This document shows, one piece after another, positions 49,608-57,572 of a stretch of 64,000 nucleotides of DNA. The translations under genes and the position numbers were made by a program. Under the pieces are notes generated by a model that saw only the letters and a program-made list of their open reading frames with translations, made no database searches and was not told the origin of the DNA. This DNA is from Nonomuraea gerenzanensis (GTDB lineage: Bacteria; Actinomycetota; Actinomycetes; Streptosporangiales; Streptosporangiaceae): the NCBI RefSeq assembly GCF_020215645.1, contig NZ_CP084058.1, positions 1,612,001 through 1,676,000 of the forward strand, given 5' to 3'. Position 1 is the stretch's first letter. The number at the start of each line of letters is the position of its first letter.

Positions 49608-51554
49608 TCAGAGCAGGGTGCCGGCGACGGCCGCCGCACCGGCCTGATTCAGGCGGCCGTCCAGCACCGCCGTGACCACCCGCCGCGTCAGCGTGCTCTC
49701 GAACGTGAGCGGCCGATCCCACGCCAGCGCCTGCCCCACGCCCGGATACTCCTCGACCCGGACGAACCAGGGATCGCCGTCCGCCTGGGCGAAGACGAGC
49801 GTCCAGTCCCGTCCCCCGGCAGTGGTGCCCGACATCGCCACCCACGGGCTCGTGCTGCCGTGCACCGCGGCCTCGTCCCCCGGCAGGGTGATCCGCCCGG
49901 TGGAGGTGCCGGGCGCGCGCCAGAAGAAGCCGCCGTAGCCCGCGCCCGCGCGGCCCTTGGTGGCCGAGCTGTTGACCTCCAGCGGCGCCCCGGTCAGGTT
50001 CGTCAGGGTGAACGCGAAGTCCAGGGCCCAGAACTCGCCGAACGGCCGCGCGGTCACCGTCCGCTCCTCGCGCACCACCGGGCGGCCGCCGGGCCCGAGC
50101 CACTCCAGGTGCTCGGTGAAGCCGCCGTCGTCCAGGCGGGCGAACGCCACGTGCCGCTGCGTGCCGTGGTCGTCCAGCCAGGTCGGCCCCTGGTCCTTGA
50201 CGTACGTGCGCCCGCCCCAGAAGTTCACCCCGCCCAGGTCGGAGATGGCCACCCCGACACCGAGGTGGTGCACGTGATCCTCGGGCCGGACCTGGGTGAC
50301 CTCCACGCCGCCGAGGGTGCGCACCGCGTGCAGGTAGGGCCGGGGCGAGTCGGTGGCGGGCAGGTCGGGGCGCGGCTCGTAGGCGGCCACCGGCTCGCCC
50401 GACACCAGCAGCTCCACCCGCGTCCACGGCACGCCGAGCTCGGAGTAGAGCGCCAGCTCGGCCGCGCTGCGCCGGGTCAGCTCGGCCACGCCGGGCAGCT
50501 CCCTGGCCACGACCTCGCCGCCGGCGTCCCGCCGCACGAACTGGTGGCGCTCGGGGATGGGCGTCGGCTCGGGAGCCAGCCGGATCGCGTCCAGCACCTG
50601 CGTGAACCGCTCCGTGCCGGCGAGCGGCACCAGCAGCTCGGCGCCCGTGCGGACGTGGTCGATGAGGTTCTCCAGCAGCCCGGCCCTGTCGTGCACGGTC
50701 GTCGTGACGGAGCCGTCGGGCAGCTCCACCTTGAGCCGGTCGTGCGTGTACGTCAGCGTGGCCCGGCCCGCGTCGCCGGTGACGACCAGGTGCGCCCGGC
50801 CGCGCCCGCCGCTGCCGGGCGGCGGCTCCACGTAGGGCGCGCACAACGTCGCCGCCATCGTGATCACGAACCCGTCCGCCAGCCGCACGCGCACGCAGGA
50901 GGTGTCGTCCGACTCGATCGGATGGGCACGGAACAGCTCGGTCTCGATCTCCGCGATCGGGCTGTCGTGCAGGGCCAGCGCGGTGGCGAGGGCGTGCGCG
51001 AACGGGTTGGTCAGCGCGCCGTCCATCACGTCCACGCCGTTGAGCCGGCGCCGGCCCGCCCAGGGGGCGCGGGTGAAGTAGGCCGACGGGCGGTGCCAGG
51101 CGCCCCAGCCGCCGATGCCGCGCACAAGGCCGAGCCGGCCGCTCGCGATCAGCCCGCGCAGCGCCGGGACGGCCGCCGAGCCGAGCGACTGGAAGCCGAC
51201 CTGGCAGGCCAGCCCCGTCTCCGCCACGACCTCGGCGATCCTGCGGTGCTCCGCCGGGCTGGGCGCGGGCGGCTTCTCCAGCAGTACGTGCGAGCCGGCC
51301 CGCAGCGCGGCGATCGCGAGGTCGGCGTGGGTGTTGATCGGCGTGCAGACGATCGTGACCTCCGCGCCGGTCTTGGCGACCAGCTCGCCCAGGTCGGACG
51401 ACTGCGGCGGCGCGCAGAAGTCCACCTCGACGGGACGCAGGTCGCAGATCCCGGCCAGCTCGACCACGCCGCGGCCGGCCAGCTCGCGCAGGATGTCCAG
51501 GTGGTGCCTGCCGTGGCCCGTGGCACCTGCCAGGACCACCTTCACCGGTGCCAT
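49608..51554 (-). CDS. Gfo/Idh/MocA oxidoreductase fused to DUF6807 (PmoA-like) domain
   Basis: A 648-residue two-domain protein. Residues 1-360 are a Gfo/Idh/MocA dehydrogenase (VVLAGATGHGRHHLDIL, then LEKPPAPSPAEHRRIAEV with the conserved EKP). From about 390 to 645 is a DUF6807 domain with DHVHHLGVGVAISDLGGVNFWGGRTY and later HGSTSPWVAMSG. Separate genes are the norm; here they are one reading frame, starting at an ATG that overlaps the enolase-family stop by one base. Both families occur in sugar-acid catabolism, so it probably acts on an oxidised sugar, but the substrate is unknown. Confidence 0.88.
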   Translation of the reverse strand: MAPVKVVLAGATGHGRHHLDILRELAGRGVVELAGICDLRPVEVDFCAPPQSSDLGELVAKTGAEVTIVCTPINTHADLAIAALRAGSHVLLEKPPAPSPAEHRRIAEVVAETGLACQVGFQSLGSAAVPALRGLIASGRLGLVRGIGGWGAWHRPSAYFTRAPWAGRRRLNGVDVMDGALTNPFAHALATALALHDSPIAEIETELFRAHPIESDDTSCVRVRLADGFVITMAATLCAPYVEPPPGSGGRGRAHLVVTGDAGRATLTYTHDRLKVELPDGSVTTTVHDRAGLLENLIDHVRTGAELLVPLAGTERFTQVLDAIRLAPEPTPIPERHQFVRRDAGGEVVARELPGVAELTRRSAAELALYSELGVPWTRVELLVSGEPVAAYEPRPDLPATDSPRPYLHAVRTLGGVEVTQVRPEDHVHHLGVGVAISDLGGVNFWGGRTYVKDQGPTWLDDHGTQRHVAFARLDDGGFTEHLEWLGPGGRPVVREERTVTARPFGEFWALDFAFTLTNLTGAPLEVNSSATKGRAGAGYGGFFWRAPGTSTGRITLPGDEAAVHGSTSPWVAMSGTTAGGRDWTLVFAQADGDPWFVRVEEYPGVGQALAWDRPLTFESTLTRRVVTAVLDGRLNQAGAAAVAGTLL

Positions 51555-52606
51555 CACGACCACCTCAGCCCGAGCCCCGCGTGCCCGCCCGCGCGCAGCA
51601 CGCCACCTGACACCTCCACCGGGTACGGCTCCGCCAGCAGCCCCAGCTGGCCGAAGGAGGCGTCCTCCACGTCCTCGGCCATGACCGGCAGCGGCAGGGC
51701 CAGCGCGAGCTGCCCCGACACCTCGCTCAGCAGGTGCGGGTAGACGGGCACGTCGTAGGCCCTGGCCAGCTCCACGATCCGCAGGAACGGCGTGATGCCG
51801 CCCACCCGCACCACGTTCGGCTGCACCACGTCGCACGCCCCGGCCGCCAGCAGGTCGCGGAAGCCGTAGGTGGTGTAGACGTTCTCGCCGACCGCGACCG
51901 GCACGTCGATGGCGCGGCGCAGCTCCACGTGCGCGGCCACGTCGTCGGCGGGCAGCGGCTCCTCGATCCAGTGCAGGTCGAACTCGCGCAGTGCGGCCAG
52001 CGCCCGGCGGGCCCTGTGCAGGTCCCAGCGCTGGTTCGCGTCGATCATCAGCAGCCGGTCGGGGCCGATCACCTCGCGCACCGCGGCCACCCGCGCCACG
52101 TCCTCCGCCAGGTCGGGACGGCCCACCTTGATCTTGACGCCCCGGTAGCCGGCCGCCACCCAGCGCTCGGCCTGGGCGACCAGCTCCTCCAGGGGGTAGT
52201 GCAGGTTGACGCCGCTGCCGTAGACGGGCACCTCGTCGCGCCGCCTGCCCAGCACGTCGGGCAGCGCCCGCTCGCCGCAGCGCAGGTCCCACAGCGCCAG
52301 GTCGATCCCGGCCAGCGCGACCGTGGTGATCCCGCCGGGGCCGGCCTCGCGCAGGTGCCGCCACAGCCGGTCCCACACGACCTCCGGCTGCGCGGGCAGC
52401 CCGATCAGCGCCTCGCGCAGGTCGTGGTCGAGCAGCGCCCGGACGGCGTGCGCGCCGATCTGCGGTGTCCAGGAGAACCCGGTGCCGGTGCGTCCGTCCT
52501 TCAGCGTGACGTGGGTGACGATGACATGGTTGTACGGCACGTCCTCGCCCCACGGGCGCGGCAGCGGGGCCGAACGCAGCTCCGTACGCAGGTCGGCGAT
52601 CGTCAT
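51554..52606 (-). CDS. Enolase-superfamily sugar-acid dehydratase (mandelate racemase subgroup)
   Basis: A 350-residue enolase-superfamily protein. The metal ligands are in MIDANQRWD, HWIEEPL and VGENVYT, the general base pair is in GVKIKVGRPD (KxK), and a His lies in YPHLLSEVSG. These are typical of dehydratases or racemases acting on aldonic or aldaric acids. It is encoded between KdgD-like and Gfo/Idh-DUF6807 genes with 4-bp overlaps, so it likely provides the dehydration step feeding KdgD. The exact acid (glucarate, galactarate or other) cannot be assigned. Confidence 0.85.
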   Translation of the reverse strand: MTIADLRTELRSAPLPRPWGEDVPYNHVIVTHVTLKDGRTGTGFSWTPQIGAHAVRALLDHDLREALIGLPAQPEVVWDRLWRHLREAGPGGITTVALAGIDLALWDLRCGERALPDVLGRRRDEVPVYGSGVNLHYPLEELVAQAERWVAAGYRGVKIKVGRPDLAEDVARVAAVREVIGPDRLLMIDANQRWDLHRARRALAALREFDLHWIEEPLPADDVAAHVELRRAIDVPVAVGENVYTTYGFRDLLAAGACDVVQPNVVRVGGITPFLRIVELARAYDVPVYPHLLSEVSGQLALALPLPVMAEDVEDASFGQLGLLAEPYPVEVSGGVLRAGGHAGLGLRWS

Positions 52607-53475
52607 GGCGTGGCCAGTTCCAGCCCGGTCTTGATCAGCGCCTCCAGCTCGGCGAGGTGCTCGTCGCTCACCTCGACCAGCGGCGGGCGCACGGCGCCGA
52701 CGTCCAGGCCGCGCAGCCGCACGCCGGCCTTGACCAGGGCGACGGGGTAGCCGGGCACCTTGCCGCGCAGGCGCACGAGCGGAGCGTAGAACTCGGTGAG
52801 CAGCCGCTCGTCGCCGTTCAGGTAGGCCAGCGCGATCTCGGGCGCGAACGCGAACACCGCGCTGGAGTACAGCTCCACGCCGATGCCCCGGTAGGCCGGC
52901 ATGGTCAGCTCGGCCGTCGGCAGCCCGTTGAAGAACAGGAAGTCCGGGTACTGCTCGCGCACCGCCAGCACGGTGCGCTGCATGCGGTCGATGTCGCCCA
53001 GCCCGTCCTTGAGGCCGATCACGCCGGGCAGGCCGGCCAGCTCGACCACGGCGTCCGGCTCCAGCACGACCGAGCCGCGCTGGTAGACGATCACGGGCAG
53101 CACCTCGGCGACCGCCCGCACGTACGCCGTGAACCCGTGCGCCGGCCCCTGGGCCAGGTACGGCGGCATGAGCAGCAGCCCGTCGGCGCCCGCCTCGCGC
53201 GCGGCCCGCGCCTGGTTCAGCGCCGCGCCGAGCGGCCCGCCCGCGCCCGCGAACACCGGCACCCGGCCGTCCACGACCTGCGCCGCGATCCGCGTGGCCC
53301 GCGCGTGCTCGGCCTCGGACAGGGCCGAGAACTCGCCGGTGCCGCACGCCACGAAGACGCCGCCGGGCCCGTGCTCCATGCCTTGCCGGACGTGCTCGGC
53401 CAGCACCTGCTCGGCCAGCGAGCCGTCGGCGTCGAACGGGGTCACGGGAAAGAACAGCACACCGCTGAGGTTCAT
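52603..53475 (-). CDS. DHDPS-family lyase, KdgD-like (5-dehydro-4-deoxyglucarate dehydratase)
   Basis: A 290-residue class I aldolase-superfamily lyase. The entry LFFPVTPFDADGSLAEQVL and FVACGTGEFSALSEAEH are typical of KdgD, which converts 5-keto-4-deoxyglucarate to 2-oxoglutarate semialdehyde. The active-site Tyr is in VIVYQRGSV and the Schiff-base Lys in GLKDGLGD. It overlaps both neighbours by 4 bp. Coupled to an enolase-superfamily dehydratase it would complete most of an oxidative uronate route. Confidence 0.85.
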   Translation of the reverse strand: MNLSGVLFFPVTPFDADGSLAEQVLAEHVRQGMEHGPGGVFVACGTGEFSALSEAEHARATRIAAQVVDGRVPVFAGAGGPLGAALNQARAAREAGADGLLLMPPYLAQGPAHGFTAYVRAVAEVLPVIVYQRGSVVLEPDAVVELAGLPGVIGLKDGLGDIDRMQRTVLAVREQYPDFLFFNGLPTAELTMPAYRGIGVELYSSAVFAFAPEIALAYLNGDERLLTEFYAPLVRLRGKVPGYPVALVKAGVRLRGLDVGAVRPPLVEVSDEHLAELEALIKTGLELATP

Positions 53476-54365
53476 TCGGCTTCTTCCTTGAGTTCGGTAC
53501 GCCAGCTGCGCTTGGGCTGCCAGCCGAGCAGGCGTTCTGCCTTGGCGGTCGAGAAGGCGGGGGTGGAGCCGGTCAGCCCGGCCGCGAGCGCCTCGGTGCC
53601 CGGCACGACCTGGGGGAGCAGGTCGGCCAGCGGCTTCCTGGCCAGCGCGTCGGCCGCGCCGGCGAAGAAGACCTCGCCGTTGGGCAGGTCGGGCAGCGCC
53701 TCGGCGAGCACGGCGATCATCTCGGCCGCGTCGCGGGAGTCGATGTAGTTGAACAGCGACACCCCGCCCAGCTCCGGCCGGTCGAGCCGCTCGCGCACCG
53801 TGTGGCCGGACTGCGTGGGCGCGCCCGCCCACTCCTCCGGCGGGATCACGAAACACGGCCGGACGGCGGCCAGCTTGGTGCCGCCCGCCCTGGCGTACGC
53901 CTTCATCGTCTCCTCGGCCGTCACCTTGGACAGGTTGTAGGCGTTCCACGGGCGCACCGGGTGCTCCTCGTCGATCGGCAGGTAGTGCGGCACCCAGCCG
54001 CCGGGGGCGCCGTACCCCATGACGGTGGGGCTGCTGGCCACCACCACGCCCGGCACGCCCAGGGCCACCGACGCCGAGCACACGTTGTACGCGAGCTGGG
54101 TGTTGACCTTGAAGATCACCGACTCCGGCACGCTGAACGGGGTGGCGATCGCGGCAAGGTGGATCACCGACTCGGGCCTGAACCTGGCCAGGACCTCGAA
54201 CGTCTCACCGGTGTCGGTGAGGTCGGCCGGCAGCGTGACGGCCGCCTCCGGTGGGGTGCCGGGGGCGCGGTCGACGCCGATGACCTCGTGCCCGGCCGCC
54301 GCGAGCGTGCTGACCACGCTGCGGCCGAGGCGTCCTGCGCTTCCGGTGACGAGGACTCTGCTCAC
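53472..54365 (-). CDS. NAD-dependent epimerase/dehydratase family protein, candidate uronate dehydrogenase
   Basis: A 297-residue extended SDR. The NAD motif is RVLVTGSAGRLGRSVVS, ALVxxHLAA is seen as VIHLAAIATP, and the catalytic Tyr-Lys pair is in AYNLSKVTAEE. Uronate dehydrogenases have this size and fold, and the downstream KdgD-like and enolase-family genes would use their product; substrate assignment is inferred. It is the first gene of the leftward operon. GTG 54365 follows AAGGAG, and the ATG at 54503 gives an unlikely leader. A LacI-type site lies 22 bp upstream. Confidence 0.75.
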   Translation of the reverse strand: MSRVLVTGSAGRLGRSVVSTLAAAGHEVIGVDRAPGTPPEAAVTLPADLTDTGETFEVLARFRPESVIHLAAIATPFSVPESVIFKVNTQLAYNVCSASVALGVPGVVVASSPTVMGYGAPGGWVPHYLPIDEEHPVRPWNAYNLSKVTAEETMKAYARAGGTKLAAVRPCFVIPPEEWAGAPTQSGHTVRERLDRPELGGVSLFNYIDSRDAAEMIAVLAEALPDLPNGEVFFAGAADALARKPLADLLPQVVPGTEALAAGLTGSTPAFSTAKAERLLGWQPKRSWRTELKEEAE

Positions 54366-54386
54366 CGTGTGGGGCTCCTTCAAGAC

Positions 54387-54400
54387 TGCAAACAGTTGCA
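54387..54400. promoter_or_regulatory. LacI-family operator, site 1
   Basis: TGCAA-ACAG-TTGCA, with perfect 5-bp arms around a 4-bp centre. It lies just upstream of the leftward enzyme operon. Confidence 0.7.
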
Positions 54401-54528
54401 CTAAACCTTCAGGTCCGGAAGGGTGAGGCGTCAAGAGGCGATTTCTTGGCCGTCCGTCTAGCTGGGGGTTCCTAGGGACTTCTGAGTCACGGGCGTACGG
54501 CAAGCGCTTTCATCGTACTCATGGGTTC

Positions 54529-54542
54529 TGCAAGCGGTTGCG
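54529..54542. promoter_or_regulatory. LacI-family operator, site 2
   Basis: TGCAA-GCGG-TTGCG, 15 bp before the GTG of the lacI-type gene, so autoregulation is likely. A related CAAGCGCTTTC half-site lies at 54501. Confidence 0.7.
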
Positions 54543-54557
54543 TTAGGGTGTGCGACT

Positions 54558-55511
54558 GTGACAGTGACGATTCGTGATGTGGCCAGGGCCTCGGGCGTGC
54601 ATGTCTCGACGGTGTCCCGGACGTTCTCCGCGCCGCACATGGTGAACGCCGCCACCCGCACCAGGGTGCTCACCGTGGCCGAGGAGCTCGGTTACCGGCC
54701 CAACCGGGCGGCCAGGGCGCTCACGACGGGGCGTACCCACAATCTGGGCCTGATCGTGGCCGACATCGCCAACCCGTTCTTCCCGCCCCTGATCAAGGCG
54801 GCGCACTCGGCGGCCCGCCAGCGCGACTACCACCTGTTCGTGGCCGACACCGACGAGGAGCCGGCCGCCGAGGAGGAGCTGATCCAGGCCTTCTCCAAGC
54901 AGGTGGACGGGGTGGTGCTGTGCAGCCCGCGCTCTTCCAACAAGGCGCTGGAACGGCTGGCGGAGCGGGTGCCGTTCGTGGTGATCAACCGGCGGCTGCG
55001 CGGCGCGGCGACCGTCCTGATGGACGTCGGGCACGGGGCCAGGCTGGCCGTCGAGCACCTGGCCGGGCTGGGGCACAGGAAGGTGGCGCTGGTGTCGGGC
55101 CCCGCCGGGTCGTGGACCAGCGCCGAGATCCGTACGGCCGCCGAGCAGGTGCCGGGCGTCGAGCTGGTCGTCCTCGGGCCGAACGCGCCGACCGAGCGGG
55201 GCGGGTTCGCCGCCGCCGGCCGGGTGCGCGAGTCCGGGGTGACCGGCGTGCTGGCCTACAACGACCTGGTGGCCATCGGGCTCATCGAGGGGCTGCACGA
55301 GCTGGGGCTGAGCGTGCCCGAGGACCTGAGCGTGGTCGGGATAGACGACATCGTGCCCGGCCGGCTCAACCGCCCGAAGCTCACCACGGTGGCCATGCCG
55401 ACGGCCGCGGCCGGGCGGCTCGCGGTCGATCTGCTCATCCAGGAGGTGAGTGCCACCACCTCGCTGGAGACCCGCCTGGTCATCAGGGACTCCACCGCAG
55501 CTCCGCGGTAG
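54558..55511 (+). CDS. LacI-family transcriptional regulator
   Basis: A 317-residue repressor. The HTH is TIRDVARASGVHVSTVSRTF, and the hinge helix follows with RPNRAARALTTGRT. The ligand domain starts LGLIVADIANPFF and contains GVTGVLAYNDLVAIGLIEGL and LSVVGIDDIVPG. The GTG at 54558 is followed at once by the HTH. It lies between the leftward enzyme operon and the rightward transporter, each flanked by TGCAA-centred operators, so it probably represses both until a sugar or sugar acid binds. Confidence 0.92.
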   Translation: MTVTIRDVARASGVHVSTVSRTFSAPHMVNAATRTRVLTVAEELGYRPNRAARALTTGRTHNLGLIVADIANPFFPPLIKAAHSAARQRDYHLFVADTDEEPAAEEELIQAFSKQVDGVVLCSPRSSNKALERLAERVPFVVINRRLRGAATVLMDVGHGARLAVEHLAGLGHRKVALVSGPAGSWTSAEIRTAAEQVPGVELVVLGPNAPTERGGFAAAGRVRESGVTGVLAYNDLVAIGLIEGLHELGLSVPEDLSVVGIDDIVPGRLNRPKLTTVAMPTAAAGRLAVDLLIQEVSATTSLETRLVIRDSTAAPR

Positions 55512-55531
55512 TTCTGTGATAGCTCTGCGTC

Positions 55532-55545
55532 TGCAAACGGTTGTA
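55532..55545. promoter_or_regulatory. LacI-family operator, site 3
   Basis: TGCAA-ACGG-TTGTA, one mismatch in the right arm, 172 bp upstream of the first permease gene. The shared TTGNACTAAACC extension also follows site 1. Confidence 0.65.
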
Positions 55546-55641
55546 CTAAACCGGATCGTAATTCATCAGACTTATTGGGTGGACATGCTTGCTAGCTGGG
55601 CGAACGTGCTGGCGATATATCGGTAACGGCTATGTAACGCC

Positions 55642-55655
55642 TGCAAAGGGTTGAC
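55642..55655. promoter_or_regulatory. LacI-family operator, site 4
   Basis: TGCAA-AGGG-TTGAC, right arm imperfect, 62 bp upstream of the permease start. A second palindrome-like element, GGAAAGCGCTATCC, lies at 55677-55690 and resembles CcpA/LacI-family sites. Confidence 0.55.
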
Positions 55656-55716
55656 GAAACTTTCCTGCCAGCTATAGGAAAGCGCTATCCATTCACTTCT
55701 CGCCGGAAGGTCCGTG

Positions 55717-56679
55717 ATGACTGAAGTTTCGGTGGCGGTGAAACCGGAGCGTGCGGTCAAGCAACCCGCCCGCGGCGGTCATCGCTCCACGAAACGGTCC
55801 CGCCGGGAGGCACGGGCCGCCTACCTCTTCCTGGCCCCCTGGTTCGTCGGCCTGCTCGTCATCACGATCGGACCGATCTTCGCCTCCCTCTACCTGTCGT
55901 TCACCGACTACAGCCTCCTGGAGGAGGCCCAGTGGGTCGGCTTCGACAACTACGTCAAGATGTTCACCGAGGACGAGCGGTTCATGAACTCGCTGTGGGT
56001 GACCACGGTGTACGTGATCGTCTCGGTCCCCCTGCAGCTCGCCTTCGCCCTGGCCCTGGCCCTGGTGCTCGACCGCGGCCTGCGCGGCCTGTCCTTCTAC
56101 CGCTCGGTCTTCTACCTGCCCTCGCTGCTCGGCGGCAGCGTCGCCATCGCGATCCTGTGGCGGAAGGTCTTCGGCGCGGACGGCCTGGTCAACGCGGTGC
56201 TCGCGATGTTCGGCATCGAGGGGCCCGGCTGGGTGGGGCACCCCGACTACGCGCTGGGCACGCTGATCCTCCTGCACGTGTGGACGTTCGGCGCCCCGAT
56301 GATCATCTTCCTGGCCGGCCTCCGGCAGATCCCGAGCAGCTACTACGAGGCCGCCTCCGTGGACGGCGCCGGCAAGTGGCGGCAGTTCAAGTCGATCACG
56401 ATCCCGCTGCTGACCCCGATCATCTTCTTCAACCTGGTGCTGGAGCTGATCAAGTCGTTCCAGTCGTTCACGCAGGCCTTCATCGTCAGCGGCGGCAAGG
56501 GCGGCCCGGCCGACTCCACCCTGTTCTACACGCTCTACCTCTACCTTGAGGGGTTCAAGAACTACGACATGGGCTACGCCGCCGCGATGGCGTGGGTCCT
56601 GCTGATCATCATCGCCGGGCTCACCGGGGTGAACTTCCTCGCTTCCAAGTATTGGGTCTTCTATGGCGACACCAAGTAG
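55717..56679 (+). CDS. Sugar ABC transporter permease (MalF/UgpA-like)
   Basis: A 320-residue permease with a basic cytoplasmic N-terminus and six membrane segments (AAYLFLAPWFVGLLVITIGP first). The coupling loop is EAASVDGAGKWRQFKSITIPL, with the EAA motif. ATG 55717 follows GGAAGG. It pairs with the next permease, overlapping it by 17 bp, and with the downstream binding protein. No ATPase gene is present in the locus, so a shared MsiK-type ATPase elsewhere is likely. Confidence 0.9.
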   Translation: MTEVSVAVKPERAVKQPARGGHRSTKRSRREARAAYLFLAPWFVGLLVITIGPIFASLYLSFTDYSLLEEAQWVGFDNYVKMFTEDERFMNSLWVTTVYVIVSVPLQLAFALALALVLDRGLRGLSFYRSVFYLPSLLGGSVAIAILWRKVFGADGLVNAVLAMFGIEGPGWVGHPDYALGTLILLHVWTFGAPMIIFLAGLRQIPSSYYEAASVDGAGKWRQFKSITIPLLTPIIFFNLVLELIKSFQSFTQAFIVSGGKGGPADSTLFYTLYLYLEGFKNYDMGYAAAMAWVLLIIIAGLTGVNFLASKYWVFYGDTK

Positions 56680-57529
56680 GCCGGTCCCGGTCCTGTTCCG
56701 CCCGTTCAGGGGCGGGCGGGTGGCCAAGCACATCCTGCTGATCGGCTTCGGCCTGGTCATGCTCTATCCGCTGCTGTGGATGATCTCCAGCTCGCTCAAG
56801 CCGGAGGAGCTCATCTTCCGCGAGCCGGGCCTGTGGCCGAGCGAGGTCACACTGGAGAACTACACCGAAGGCTGGTACGCGCTCAAGCACCCCTTCGGTT
56901 ACTACCTGTGGAACTCCGCGGTCGTCACCGCCATCTCGGTGGTGGCGAACCTGGTGGCGTGCTCGCTGGCGGCCTACGCCTTCGCCCGGCTGAACTTCCC
57001 GCTGAAGAAGTTCTGGTTCGCGATCATGCTCGGCACCATCATGCTGCCGCACCACGTGACGATCGTGCCGCAGTACATCATGTTCTCCGAGCTCGACCTG
57101 ATCAACACGATCTGGCCGCTGGTGATGCCGAAGATCCTGGCCACCGACGCGTTCTTCATCTTCCTCATGGTGCAGTTCATCCGGACCCTGCCCCGCGAGC
57201 TGGACGAGGCGGCGGAGATCGACGGCGCCGGCTACTGGCGGATCTACATCAGGGTCGTCATGCCGCTGTGCATGCCGGCGCTGGCCACCACCGCGATCTT
57301 CACGTTCATCTGGACCTGGAACGACTTCCTCAGCCAGCTCCTGTACCTCAACAATCCCGACAACTTCACCGTACCGGTAGCGTTGCGCACGTTCCTGGAC
57401 GCCAGCAGCGACTCGTCGTGGGGCCCGATGTTCGCCATGTCGATCATCGCGCTCGGCCCCATCTTCGGGTTCTTCCTGGCCGGCCAGAAATACCTGATCC
57501 GTGGTGTCGCCACCACGGGCCTGAAGTAG
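56663..57529 (+). CDS. Sugar ABC transporter permease (MalG/UgpE-like)
   Basis: A 288-residue permease with six membrane segments. ILLIGFGLVMLYPLLWMISSSLKP is the usual first helix, the coupling loop is EAAEIDGAGYWRIYIRVVMPL, and FIWTWNDFLSQLLYL is the conserved late segment. It overlaps the partner permease gene by 17 bp. Confidence 0.92.
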   Translation: MATPSRPVPVLFRPFRGGRVAKHILLIGFGLVMLYPLLWMISSSLKPEELIFREPGLWPSEVTLENYTEGWYALKHPFGYYLWNSAVVTAISVVANLVACSLAAYAFARLNFPLKKFWFAIMLGTIMLPHHVTIVPQYIMFSELDLINTIWPLVMPKILATDAFFIFLMVQFIRTLPRELDEAAEIDGAGYWRIYIRVVMPLCMPALATTAIFTFIWTWNDFLSQLLYLNNPDNFTVPVALRTFLDASSDSSWGPMFAMSIIALGPIFGFFLAGQKYLIRGVATTGLK

Positions 57530-57572
57530 ATCCTCCACCCCCCAACAGTGAACACCCATAGGAGGTAGAGCC

